A stretch of DNA of 64,000 nt from Oscillospiraceae bacterium (GCA_015068425.1 SVKK01000002.1:62001-126000); one strand, 5' to 3'; counted from the first letter of the stretch, positions 49,808 to 58,115 are shown. The notes: generated by a model not told the origin, from the letters alone. Numbers and translations: made by a program.

Positions 49808-50522
49808 GATAAGTATCTCTCATGTACATTCCTATGGGGAATACATCAAAGCCTTTGCCGCTGACGAGAGGAACAAGATGTTCCATGCAGCAGGCACATA
49901 GGGCGGGAATGCCTGTCATAGCACTCAGCTCCTGAGCAAATTCCCAGCCTTCTATGACATCCTCTTCCGTTGTATAACGGATAAGGTGTGTGTTGGATAT
50001 TATTCCGCTGACGGAAAGGGAAGTAGTATCCTCAATACTCCTCAGCTGAAAGAGCGCGCTTTCCAAATCTGCCGTTCCGGGACGGTTCTTGTTGAGTACA
50101 TATAAAAGCTGGGTATCTTCTTTAAGGAATTTGGAATACTGGTTGAGTATCATTGCTCCCGTAAAGTCGCCCCCTGCATCCAGAATAACTCTGCAGCTAT
50201 TATCCTCCAAAGGTGTTCTTATAGCTGGATCGAGAGTCTGGAGCTCACTGCCGTTTTTACCCCTGAATGGATCAGAATAAACCTTAACACCGGCATTTTC
50301 AAGCTCTTCCATTCTTTCTCTTGATCGGAAATAAGGGTTTTCCAGATCCAGATCAGCAAGAGCGAGATTTGGAATATTCATTTTTGCGAGTTCCATTGCA
50401 AGAGATACAGCAAATTCCGTTTTACCGCAGCCGAAATGGCCGGTAACGGCAATCTTGCGTGGTCCTTGGGACATAAGGGAGAGAAAGTCTGTCATAAAAA
50501 TATCCGTTTCTCTTTTGTTCAA
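49791..50522 (-). CDS. P-loop ATPase (MinD/ParA-like), first gene of the oxidoreductase operon
   Basis: 'IAVTGHFGCGKTEFAVSLAMELAKMNIPNLALADLDLENPYF'; overlaps the ferredoxin gene. Confidence 0.75.
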   Translation of the reverse strand: MNKRETDIFMTDFLSLMSQGPRKIAVTGHFGCGKTEFAVSLAMELAKMNIPNLALADLDLENPYFRSRERMEELENAGVKVYSDPFRGKNGSELQTLDPAIRTPLEDNSCRVILDAGGDFTGAMILNQYSKFLKEDTQLLYVLNKNRPGTADLESALFQLRSIEDTTSLSVSGIISNTHLIRYTTEEDVIEGWEFAQELSAMTGIPALCACCMEHLVPLVSGKGFDVFPIGMYMRDTYLDKQV

Positions 50523-50679
50523 GAAAAAAGTAAAAACTTCTCCATAATATTAAATACTATTTGTAGATTATAGACCTCGGGAAAAACTCCGTCAAGAAAG
50601 ATTAATGAAAAACAAAGATTTTATATACATAATCAATTTACAGTGATAAAGAATTTGTGATTTTTGTGGAAAATAATTA

Positions 50680-50708
50680 TTGACAAAAGAGAGGTCAAGT
50701 GCTTTAAT
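50680..50708 (+). promoter_or_regulatory. Sigma-A-like promoter of T-box 1
   Basis: TTGACA (50680-50685), 17-bp spacer, TTTAAT (50703-50708). Confidence 0.65.
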
Positions 50709-50710
50709 AA

Positions 50711-50992
50711 CAGCAAATGACAATGACGAAGACGACATGGAAGCTCTTCCGACCCAGAGAGTCCGCAGTTTGCTGAGAGCGGATGACGAAGACTCCGATA
50801 ATGTCCATCACTTCCGAGTCGGGAGTCTGAGCGGATTGAAGTCCAGGTAAGATTCCACGTGAAGGCTGCGTAAAAGCCAAGGACTTGATTGAGTCCGATG
50901 AGTGGCGTCTTTTGAGGCGCAATTTGAGTGGTACCGCGGGTTAAAGTTTAGCTCGTCTCAAAGTATTTTACTTGGAGACGGGTTTTTTTGTT
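50711..50992 (+). ncRNA. T-box riboswitch leader 1 (specifier read as AUC, Ile)
   Basis: AG-bulge 'CAGAGAG' (50755-50761), T-box sequence 'TGAGTGGTACCGCGG' (50925-50939), terminator 'cgtctc..gagacgggttttttt'; stems GAAG/CUUC and GACAU/AUGUC flank CAUCA. Confidence 0.92.
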
Positions 50993-51022
50993 TTCCCGTC
51001 CCGGAATATGGAGGTATGTATC

Positions 51023-53329
51023 ATGGCAACAACAAACAGCGGATTGCTTATGATGGAGGTAGCCCTCCGAATCAAGTCCCTGCGACTTGACTGCGGCTAT
51101 ACTCTGGAACAGATGGCGGAGCTTACTGAGTTCAGTCTTGCTGAGTGCGAACTTTATGAAAACGGAAAAGCTGATCTGCCCTTTAGCTTCATACATAAGT
51201 GCGCCGAGCTTTTCAATGTTGAAATGATGGAGCTGCTTCGCGGCAGTGCGCCCCGCCTCAGCGGCTACACTGTCACCCGTCGCGGTGACGGTCAGCTTAC
51301 CGCAAGAGAGCCGGGAATAACCATTCAGAGCCTTGCTCCAATGTTCAAGAACCGCAAGGCAGATCCTTACTGGGTTCGATATGAATATTCCGAGGCGCAG
51401 CAGTCTGCTCCCATTGAGCAGGATACCCATGCCGGACAGGAGTTCGATATTGTAATCGAAGGTTCTCTCAAAGTCAAAATCGGAGACCATACCGAAGTTC
51501 TTGCCCCAGGTGACAGTATTTTCTATAATTCCTCCACCCCTCACGGCATGATTGCCGTTGGCGGAGCCGATTGCGTTTTCTGTGCAATCGTTCTTCCTGA
51601 TGAGGATGAAGAGCTTGTTTGGGAACACGGTCGTATGGTAAATGCTTCTGCGGTTAAGGCTTCAGAAGTTGCCGAACTGCCTCCCGTGAAGGAATTCCCC
51701 GACTATATGGATAAGTTTGCGGAGGTTAAGGTCAATTCCAAGGGCACACCTCTGGTGATTTCCTTTAAGGAAGCCGATAAATTCAACTTCGCTTTTGATG
51801 TTGTCGATGCAATCGCGGAGCGTGAGCCTGATCGTCTTGCGATGCTCCATATTGACCGCAACAAAGTTGAACGCCGCTTCAGCTTCCTCCAGATGAAGAA
51901 GATGAGCGCCCGTGCTGCCAACTATTTCCGCGCACTTGGCATCAAGAAGGGCGAGAGAGTTATGCTTGTTCTTCGCCGCAACTGGGAATTCTGGCCCATC
52001 ATTGTCGGTCTGCATAAGCTGGGAGCAGTTGCCATCCCTGCTACTGACCAGCTGGTGGAGAAGGACTTTGAATACCGCTTCAATGCAGCCAGCGTTTCTG
52101 CAGTTGTTTGCACTGCCTTTGGCGGCTGTGCTGCAGAGGCAGAAAAGGCCATTGCAAATTGTCCCAGTGTCCGCCTTAAGGTTATGGCAGGCGGAAGCCG
52201 CGAGGGATGGCACAGCTTTGATGATGAATACGATATGTATTCCAGCCGCTTTAACCGCGCCGAGGAAAGCCCCTGCGGAGATGACACTATGCTTATGCTT
52301 TTCTCCTCCGGAACCTCCGGTTATCCAAAGGCTGTTGACCATAGCTACAGATATCCTCTCGGTCACTATGTAACTGCCCGCTTCTGGCATAATGTTGACC
52401 CAGACGGAATCCACTTCACCATTTCCGAAACCGGCTGGGGCAAAGCTCTCTGGGGCAAGCTTTACGGACAGTGGATGTGTGGCGCTGCCACATTTGTGTA
52501 CGACTTTGATAAGTTCGCAGCGGACGATATTATGCCGATGTTCGCTCAGTATGGCATCACCAGCTTCTGCGCGCCTCCCACTATGTACCGCTTCTTCATT
52601 AAGGAAGACCTGAGCAAGTATGACCTTAGCTCCATCAAACACGCAACCACTGCCGGCGAGGCTCTCAACCCCGAGGTTTTCAACCGCTTCAAGGAAGCCA
52701 CCGGCCTTACCATTATGGAAGCCTTCGGACAGACCGAGACTACCCTCACTATCGGCAACTTTGTTGGCACAACTCCTAAGCTTGGCTCTATGGGTCGGGC
52801 CAACCCCATGTATGATGTTAAGCTTATGAACCTTGACGGTGAGCTTGTGGGTGACGGTGAAACCGGTGAAATCGTTATCTATACCGGCAATGAAGTTCCC
52901 TGTGGACTTTTCAAGGGATACTACAATGCCCCCGATGCCACAAAGAATAACTGGCATGATGATTACTACCACACCGGAGATCTCGCCTGGCGTGACGAGG
53001 ACGGCTACTTCTACTATGTTGGCCGCGCCGACGATGTTATCAAGTCCTCGGGCTACCGCATCGGACCCTTCGAGATCGAATCCGTTATCATGGAGCTTCC
53101 CTATGTTCTGGAATGCGGCGTCTGTGCTGCTCCCGATGAGATTCGCGGTCAGGTAGTAAAAGCCTGCATCACTCTTACCAAGGGTACCGAAGCCACTGAT
53201 GAGCTTGCCAAGGAGATCCAGAGCTATGTCAAAAAGCGTACTGCTCCCTATAAATATCCCAGAATTGTTGAATTCAGGGATGAACTGCCCAAGACCATCA
53301 GCGGTAAGATCATAAGAAATAAGCTCTGA
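51023..53329 (+). CDS. XRE HTH + cupin + AMP-dependent acyl-CoA synthetase fusion (paralogue 1)
   Basis: HTH 'RIKSLRLDCGYTLEQMAELTEFSLAECELYENGKADLPFSFIHKCAELFNV'; cupin 'QEFDIVIEGSLKVKIGDHTEVLAPGDSIFYNSSTPHGM'; 'MLFSSGTSGYPKAVDHSY', 'TGDLAWRDEDGYFYYVGRADDVIKSSGYRIGPFEIE', 'PKTISGKIIRNKL'. Confidence 0.95.
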   Translation: MATTNSGLLMMEVALRIKSLRLDCGYTLEQMAELTEFSLAECELYENGKADLPFSFIHKCAELFNVEMMELLRGSAPRLSGYTVTRRGDGQLTAREPGITIQSLAPMFKNRKADPYWVRYEYSEAQQSAPIEQDTHAGQEFDIVIEGSLKVKIGDHTEVLAPGDSIFYNSSTPHGMIAVGGADCVFCAIVLPDEDEELVWEHGRMVNASAVKASEVAELPPVKEFPDYMDKFAEVKVNSKGTPLVISFKEADKFNFAFDVVDAIAEREPDRLAMLHIDRNKVERRFSFLQMKKMSARAANYFRALGIKKGERVMLVLRRNWEFWPIIVGLHKLGAVAIPATDQLVEKDFEYRFNAASVSAVVCTAFGGCAAEAEKAIANCPSVRLKVMAGGSREGWHSFDDEYDMYSSRFNRAEESPCGDDTMLMLFSSGTSGYPKAVDHSYRYPLGHYVTARFWHNVDPDGIHFTISETGWGKALWGKLYGQWMCGAATFVYDFDKFAADDIMPMFAQYGITSFCAPPTMYRFFIKEDLSKYDLSSIKHATTAGEALNPEVFNRFKEATGLTIMEAFGQTETTLTIGNFVGTTPKLGSMGRANPMYDVKLMNLDGELVGDGETGEIVIYTGNEVPCGLFKGYYNAPDATKNNWHDDYYHTGDLAWRDEDGYFYYVGRADDVIKSSGYRIGPFEIESVIMELPYVLECGVCAAPDEIRGQVVKACITLTKGTEATDELAKEIQSYVKKRTAPYKYPRIVEFRDELPKTISGKIIRNKL

Positions 53330-53338
53330 TTAATAATC

Positions 53339-53373
53339 AAAAAAAGGCGAAGTTCCCCGAACTTCGCCTTTTT
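53339..53373 (+). terminator. Terminator after synthetase paralogue 1
   Basis: aaaaaaaggcgaagttccccgaacttcgcctttttg. Confidence 0.88.
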
Positions 53374-53392
53374 GATAAATGAGGAAAATGAA

Positions 53393-54088
53393 ATGATAAA
53401 AGCAGTACTTTTTGATTCTGACGATACATTACTTGACTTCACTTTGGCTGAGCACATTGCTCTGAAGAAGACCTTTGAGGAAGTGGGTATAGAACCTGCT
53501 GAGGATACCATAAGTCTTTACAGCGAGATAAACAAGCGCCATTGGGAGATGCTGGAGAGGGGAGAGCTTACCCGTCAGCAGGTTCTTATTAAACGCTTTG
53601 ATCGTTTTTTCGAGGCTATGGGTATTGACGGGGATAGTGAAGCTACTCAAAAACTTTATAATCATAATCTTGGCATCGGCCATTATTTTGTTCCCGGTGC
53701 TGTTGAACTGTTGGAATCTCTTTACGGAAAATACAAGCTCTATTTGGTAACGAACGGCAATGAATCCGTTCAGGTACCCAGACTTAAAAGCGCTGATATA
53801 GGACATTTTTTTGAGGAGATTTTTATTTCTCAGCGAATCGGTTGGGATAAACCCAGCATTGAATTTTTTGATAAATGCTTTGCCGCAATGCCTCCTTATG
53901 AGAAAGATGAGATGATTATTATCGGCGATAGTCTCACAAGTGATATTAAGGGCGGCATAAATGCGGGAATTCATACCTGTTGGTTTAATCCAAAAGGAAA
54001 AGATGGCAGGACTGATATTGTTCCTGAGTATGTTGTTTCTGCCCTTGAAGAAATTCCGGAGCTTCTTGAAAAGATAAAAAAAGCTTGA
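53393..54088 (+). CDS. HAD-superfamily hydrolase (YjjG-like)
   Basis: 'IKAVLFDSDDTLLDFTLAE', 'LYLVTNGNESVQVPRLKSADIGHFFEEIFISQRIGWDKPSIEFFDKCF', 'IIGDSLTSDIKGGINAGIHTCWFN'. Confidence 0.9.
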   Translation: MIKAVLFDSDDTLLDFTLAEHIALKKTFEEVGIEPAEDTISLYSEINKRHWEMLERGELTRQQVLIKRFDRFFEAMGIDGDSEATQKLYNHNLGIGHYFVPGAVELLESLYGKYKLYLVTNGNESVQVPRLKSADIGHFFEEIFISQRIGWDKPSIEFFDKCFAAMPPYEKDEMIIIGDSLTSDIKGGINAGIHTCWFNPKGKDGRTDIVPEYVVSALEEIPELLEKIKKA

Positions 54089-54113
54089 CGAAATCGGAGC
54101 TTTCGTTTATAAT
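54085..54113 (+). promoter_or_regulatory. Sigma-A-like promoter of T-box 2
   Basis: TTGACG (54085-54090), 17-bp spacer, TATAAT (54108-54113); -35 overlaps the HAD stop codon. Confidence 0.75.
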
Positions 54114-54140
54114 CCAATCATTGTTTATCAATTTAATACC

Positions 54141-54398
54141 CTAAAGGCAATGAAGGAGAGGGCTGAATTATCGGCGCATCAGAGAGTCTGCGGTTGGTGA
54201 AAGCAGATTGCGGCGGGATTAAGAGCTTGTCGCTCCGGAGCCGGAGAGCAGAAAGCCGAAAGGCAAGTAGAGCCTCCCGTGAAGCCGCGTGAGAGCAAAA
54301 GGGCTTGACTGAGCCTCAAAGAGGTGCGCTTTATGCGCGCAACCAGGGTGGTACCGCGGTATATTCCGTCCCCGGATTTCCGGGGACTTTTATTTTTT
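54141..54398 (+). ncRNA. T-box riboswitch leader 2 (specifier read as GUC, Val)
   Basis: AG-bulge 'CAGAGAG' (54180-54186), apical 'GGTTGGTGAAAGC', T-box sequence 'AGGGTGGTACCGCGG' (about 54345-54359), terminator 'gtccccggatttccggggacttttatttttt'. Confidence 0.93.
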
Positions 54399-54426
54399 CC
54401 CCAAAATAAGCAGGGAGGTTTGTCTT

Positions 54427-56706
54427 ATGCAGACAACAAATGCTTTGCAGTTCAAAATTTTAGAAATTGCAAGCCGTATTCAGGAGCTGCGCTCCATACT
54501 CGGATATAGCGAAGAGTATATGGCCAAAAAAATTGGCATTTCTCTGGATGAGTATCTGGCATATGAGGCCGGTGAACAGGATCTGGATTTCGCGTTCCTT
54601 TATATGTGCGCACAGGCTCTCAGTGTTGACGTTACCGAGCTTATTGAAGGCACCGCCCCCCGCCTCAGCAGCTATACTCTTACCAGAAAAGGTGAGGGAC
54701 AGCGCGTTGAGCAGGCTCACGGAATGACCTACTATAATATGGCTCATCGTTTCCGTAACCGTATTGCCGAGCCTCTTTATGTACAGAGTAAGTTTTCTGC
54801 GGATGCTCAGCTTCGCCCTATAGAAGTCACCACCCATGAAGGTCAGGAGTGCGACATAGTCATCAGCGGTTATCTGAAGATTCAGCTTGGTGACCATACC
54901 GAGATTCTCGGACCCGGTGATACTATCTATTATGACTCCACTACACCTCACGGCATGATTGCCACTAATGGCACCGACTGCGAGTTTTACGCAATTGTTC
55001 TCACCCCTGATGAAGAAATGCAGCCCAAGCGCGCTGCAGTGCCTGCCATCACCGCTACCCGAGAAGCAGGTAAGAAGCGCATCTGGGAAAACTTCATCGA
55101 GCCGGTTGAAGACGGCAGTGGCGTTCTCAAGAGCATTTCCTTCAAAAACTCCGAGCGTTTTAACTTTGCATTTGATGTTGTTGATGCAATCGCGGAAAAG
55201 CAGCCGGATAAGCTTGCCATGGTTCATGTTGGAGCAGACAAGAGCGAACATCGCTTCACCTTTGGTGAGATGAAGAAGATGAGCAACAGAGCAGCAAACT
55301 ATTTCCGCTCGCTCGGAATAGAAAAAGGCGATGCTGTTATGCTGGTTCTTCGCCGAAACTGGCAGTTCTGGCCTATTCTTATCGGTCTTGAAAAGATGGG
55401 TGCTGTGGCAATTCCCGCTGTTGACCAGCTTCTTGAAAAGGACTATCTCTATCGCTTCGATGTGGCTCATGTAAAGCACATTATATGCACCGCTGACGGC
55501 GTTTCCACCGCTGCAAGCGAGCCTGCCATTGAGAAATACGGTTTTATCAAAAATAAAATCGTTGTCAACGGAAGATACGAGGGCTGGCATTGCTTCGATG
55601 AGGAGTTCGAGATGTACTCCAGCCGTTTTGCCCGCACTGCGGACAGCATTTGCGGCGATGATCCGATGATGATGATATTCACCTCCGGTTCTACCGGCTA
55701 TCCCAAGCTTGCGGCGCATAACTGCAAGTATCCTCTTGGTCATTTTGTTACTGCCAGATATTGGCACTGCGTTGATCCTGAAGGACTTCATCTCACCATA
55801 TCCGATACGGGTTGGGCAAAGGCAATGTGGGGCAAGCTCTTCGGTCAGTGGCTCTGCGAGGCAGCTGTTTTTGTATATGACTTTGACCGCTTCCACGCAG
55901 ACGACATTATGCCTATGTTCAAAAAATACGGCATAACAACCTTCTGTGCACCTCCCACTATGTATCGCTTCTTCATTAAGGAAGACTTGAGCAAGTATGA
56001 CCTCAGTTCCATCAAGCATGCTTCTACTGCCGGTGAAGCAATGAATCCCGAGGTTTTCAACCGCTTCCGCGAGCATACCGGGCTTTCCATTATGGAAGGC
56101 TTCGGCCAGACCGAAACCACCTGCGTTATCGGCAACTATGTAGGCATGGCGCCTAAAATTGGCTCAATGGGTAAACCAAATCCCCTCTACGATGTGCATC
56201 TTCTCACCCCGGAGGGAGAGGAAGCAGCTGACGGTGAACCCGGTGAAATATGTATAAAGGTCAGCGACGGTGCTCCCTGCGGACTTTTCATGGGTTACTT
56301 TGAAAATGAACGTGAAACCTCTGCTGTATGGCATGATGGATTTTACCATACCGGTGACCTTGCCTGGCGCGACGAGGATGATTATCTTTGGTATGTGGGT
56401 CGTGCAGATGACCTTATCAAGTCATCCGGCTACCGCATAGGACCTTTCGAAATTGAATCCGTTATTATGGAGCTTCCTTATGTTCTTGAATGCGGAGTTT
56501 CCGCTGAGCCTGACCCGATTCGCGGTCAGGTGGTAAAAGCAAGCATTGTCCTTACTAAGGGTAATAAAGGCAATGATGAGCTTGCAAAAGAGATTCAGGA
56601 ATATGTCAAGAAGCGTACCGCTCCCTATAAGTATCCCAGAATCATTGTCTTCCGCGATGAGCTTCCCAAGACCACCAGCGGCAAAATAATAAGAAGCAAG
56701 CTTTAA
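54427..56706 (+). CDS. XRE HTH + cupin + AMP-dependent acyl-CoA synthetase fusion (paralogue 2)
   Basis: Same architecture as 51023-53329: HTH 'EEYMAKKIGISLDEYLAYEAG', cupin 'QECDIVISGYLKIQLGDHTEILGPGDTIYYDSTTPHGM', 'MIFTSGSTGYPKLAAHNC', 'PKTTSGKIIRSKL'. Confidence 0.95.
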   Translation: MQTTNALQFKILEIASRIQELRSILGYSEEYMAKKIGISLDEYLAYEAGEQDLDFAFLYMCAQALSVDVTELIEGTAPRLSSYTLTRKGEGQRVEQAHGMTYYNMAHRFRNRIAEPLYVQSKFSADAQLRPIEVTTHEGQECDIVISGYLKIQLGDHTEILGPGDTIYYDSTTPHGMIATNGTDCEFYAIVLTPDEEMQPKRAAVPAITATREAGKKRIWENFIEPVEDGSGVLKSISFKNSERFNFAFDVVDAIAEKQPDKLAMVHVGADKSEHRFTFGEMKKMSNRAANYFRSLGIEKGDAVMLVLRRNWQFWPILIGLEKMGAVAIPAVDQLLEKDYLYRFDVAHVKHIICTADGVSTAASEPAIEKYGFIKNKIVVNGRYEGWHCFDEEFEMYSSRFARTADSICGDDPMMMIFTSGSTGYPKLAAHNCKYPLGHFVTARYWHCVDPEGLHLTISDTGWAKAMWGKLFGQWLCEAAVFVYDFDRFHADDIMPMFKKYGITTFCAPPTMYRFFIKEDLSKYDLSSIKHASTAGEAMNPEVFNRFREHTGLSIMEGFGQTETTCVIGNYVGMAPKIGSMGKPNPLYDVHLLTPEGEEAADGEPGEICIKVSDGAPCGLFMGYFENERETSAVWHDGFYHTGDLAWRDEDDYLWYVGRADDLIKSSGYRIGPFEIESVIMELPYVLECGVSAEPDPIRGQVVKASIVLTKGNKGNDELAKEIQEYVKKRTAPYKYPRIIVFRDELPKTTSGKIIRSKL

Positions 56707-56708
56707 AT

Positions 56709-56746
56709 AAAAAATAACCGATGCGATTGCATCGGTTATTTTTTTA
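56709..56746. terminator. Bidirectional terminator
   Basis: aaaaataaccgatgcgattgcatcggttatttttt. Confidence 0.88.
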
Positions 56747-57295
56747 TTTAATCTCAAAGTGTTTGAAAAGCTTGGATACGCTCTTATATAGCAGGAAGGT
56801 TAAGATCGCGTTCACACCGGCCTTAATAGCGTTGAATGCAACGATGAATCCAAGCAGCTCAACAACGAGTTTTCTTGGAACACCCATAAAATAGGGGGTT
56901 ATAAAAATGTTGGCGGGAATCATAACGATTACCATTGCTGCAACGCCGCAGGCAAGAGCGATTGCAGCGGCCTTTTTGCTCTTATGCTTGCGATAAATAA
57001 GAGAAGATACAAGAACAAATGCGCCTGTTGCTATGATATGCATTAATATGCCGTAAACTCCGCTTTGAGCGCTGACAGTGAGTCCCTGAATGAGGGAGGC
57101 AATAATTGTTACGCAGATGCCAGCAATAGGGCCAAAGGCGAAGCCGCAGATGAGTATAGAAATATCTGCAGGATCATACTCAAGAAAGGCCACCTGAGGG
57201 AATATAGGTATATGAATGAAATATACCAATACAACGGAAATTGCGATCATAATTGCCATCGCTGTAAGTTTGCGGGTGCTGTGTTTAACGTTCAC
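56744..57295 (-). CDS. ribU: ECF transporter S component, riboflavin (RibU-like)
   Basis: 'IPIFPQVAFLEYDPADISILICGFAFGPIAGICVTIIASLIQGLTV'; directly downstream of FMN riboswitch. Confidence 0.9.
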   Translation of the reverse strand: MNVKHSTRKLTAMAIMIAISVVLVYFIHIPIFPQVAFLEYDPADISILICGFAFGPIAGICVTIIASLIQGLTVSAQSGVYGILMHIIATGAFVLVSSLIYRKHKSKKAAAIALACGVAAMVIVMIPANIFITPYFMGVPRKLVVELLGFIVAFNAIKAGVNAILTFLLYKSVSKLFKHFEIK

Positions 57296-57320
57296 GTTTT
57301 TTTTACCTCCAAAAAAGAAA

Positions 57321-57351
57321 ATGCATCATACAGATATATCTGCAGATGCAT
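57321..57351 (-). terminator. Expression-platform terminator of the FMN riboswitch
   Basis: Minus strand: ATGCATCTGCAGATATATCTGTATGATGCATTTTCTTTTTT. Confidence 0.65.
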
Positions 57352-57381
57352 AAAGATTAAGCGAAGGCAAAAGCCCGCTAT

Positions 57382-57509
57382 GATCTTCTTCCATCCAGAC
57401 TTTGACCAAAGGTCATAACTGTCGGTATCGGAGTTGCACCGATTCATGCGCGGATATGCGCTCGCGGACTTTACCGCCGGTCGGGATTTTCACCCTGCCC
57501 TGAAGATAT
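57382..57509 (-). ncRNA. FMN riboswitch (RFN element)
   Basis: Minus strand: 'gatatcttcagggcagggtgaaaatcccgaccggcggtaaagtccgcgagc...cggtgcaactccgataccgacagt...agtctggatggaagaagatc'. Confidence 0.97.
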
Positions 57510-57602
57510 CTGTATTATTAATGCAAGTATACCACATTCGATAAATTATGCAATAGGGTTTTGACATTATATATAAATGGTAGTAAAATAAACTGATGCG
57601 AG

Positions 57603-58115
57603 GTGAGAACGGTGGACAGAGCAAACAGCTGCTGCTTTACGGGACACAGAGAGTCTAAGCTTCCCTGGGGAAAGAATGAAGAAGATATAAATTGTCTTTC
57701 TCTCAAGGAAAGCATTTATGATGCGGTTGAAGCTGTTTATCGCAGCGGACGGCGCCATTTTATATGCGGGATGGCCACCGGATGTGATTTTTATTTTTGT
57801 GAAGCCGTGATGAAGCTTCGTGATGAGCATCCGGATGTTACCGTTGAAGCCGCAATTCCATTTGAAGGCCAGTACAAGGGGTGGAGCGAAGAACAGCAGC
57901 GCCGATATTTGCGTCTTATCTCCGAATGCGACTATCAAACCGTTATCCAGAAGGACTATTCTCCCAGCTGCTATATGAACAGAAACCGCTATATGGTTGA
58001 TTCCTCTTCTGTTTTGATTGCCGCTTATAACGGACGCAGAGGCGGCACGATGAATACTTTGCTTTACGCTATAAGAAACGGTCTTGAGCTTATACAGCTC
58101 CCAATTAACGATTAA
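57603..58115 (+). CDS. SLOG-domain protein (DUF1273/YpsA-like)
   Basis: 'CCFTGHRESKLPWG', 'HFICGMATGCDFYFCEAVMKLRDEHPDVTVEAAIPFEGQ'. Confidence 0.85.
   Translation: MRTVDRANSCCFTGHRESKLPWGKNEEDINCLSLKESIYDAVEAVYRSGRRHFICGMATGCDFYFCEAVMKLRDEHPDVTVEAAIPFEGQYKGWSEEQQRRYLRLISECDYQTVIQKDYSPSCYMNRNRYMVDSSSVLIAAYNGRRGGTMNTLLYAIRNGLELIQLPIND

Noticed and set aside
50902-51090. ORF inside the T-box leader as a possible leader peptide
   Set aside because: Runs through the antiterminator and terminator and into the real CDS in another frame; T-box RNA explains the conservation.
51662-52972. 436-aa minus-strand ORF opposite synthetase paralogue 1
   Set aside because: Same reason; it is the mirror of the coding frame, and the two antisense ORFs occur at equivalent places because the sense genes are paralogues.
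54460-56076. 538-aa minus-strand ORF opposite synthetase paralogue 2
   Set aside because: Overlaps a sense CDS with full catalytic motifs; translation has no recognisable domain. Long antisense frames are expected from codon bias in these genes.
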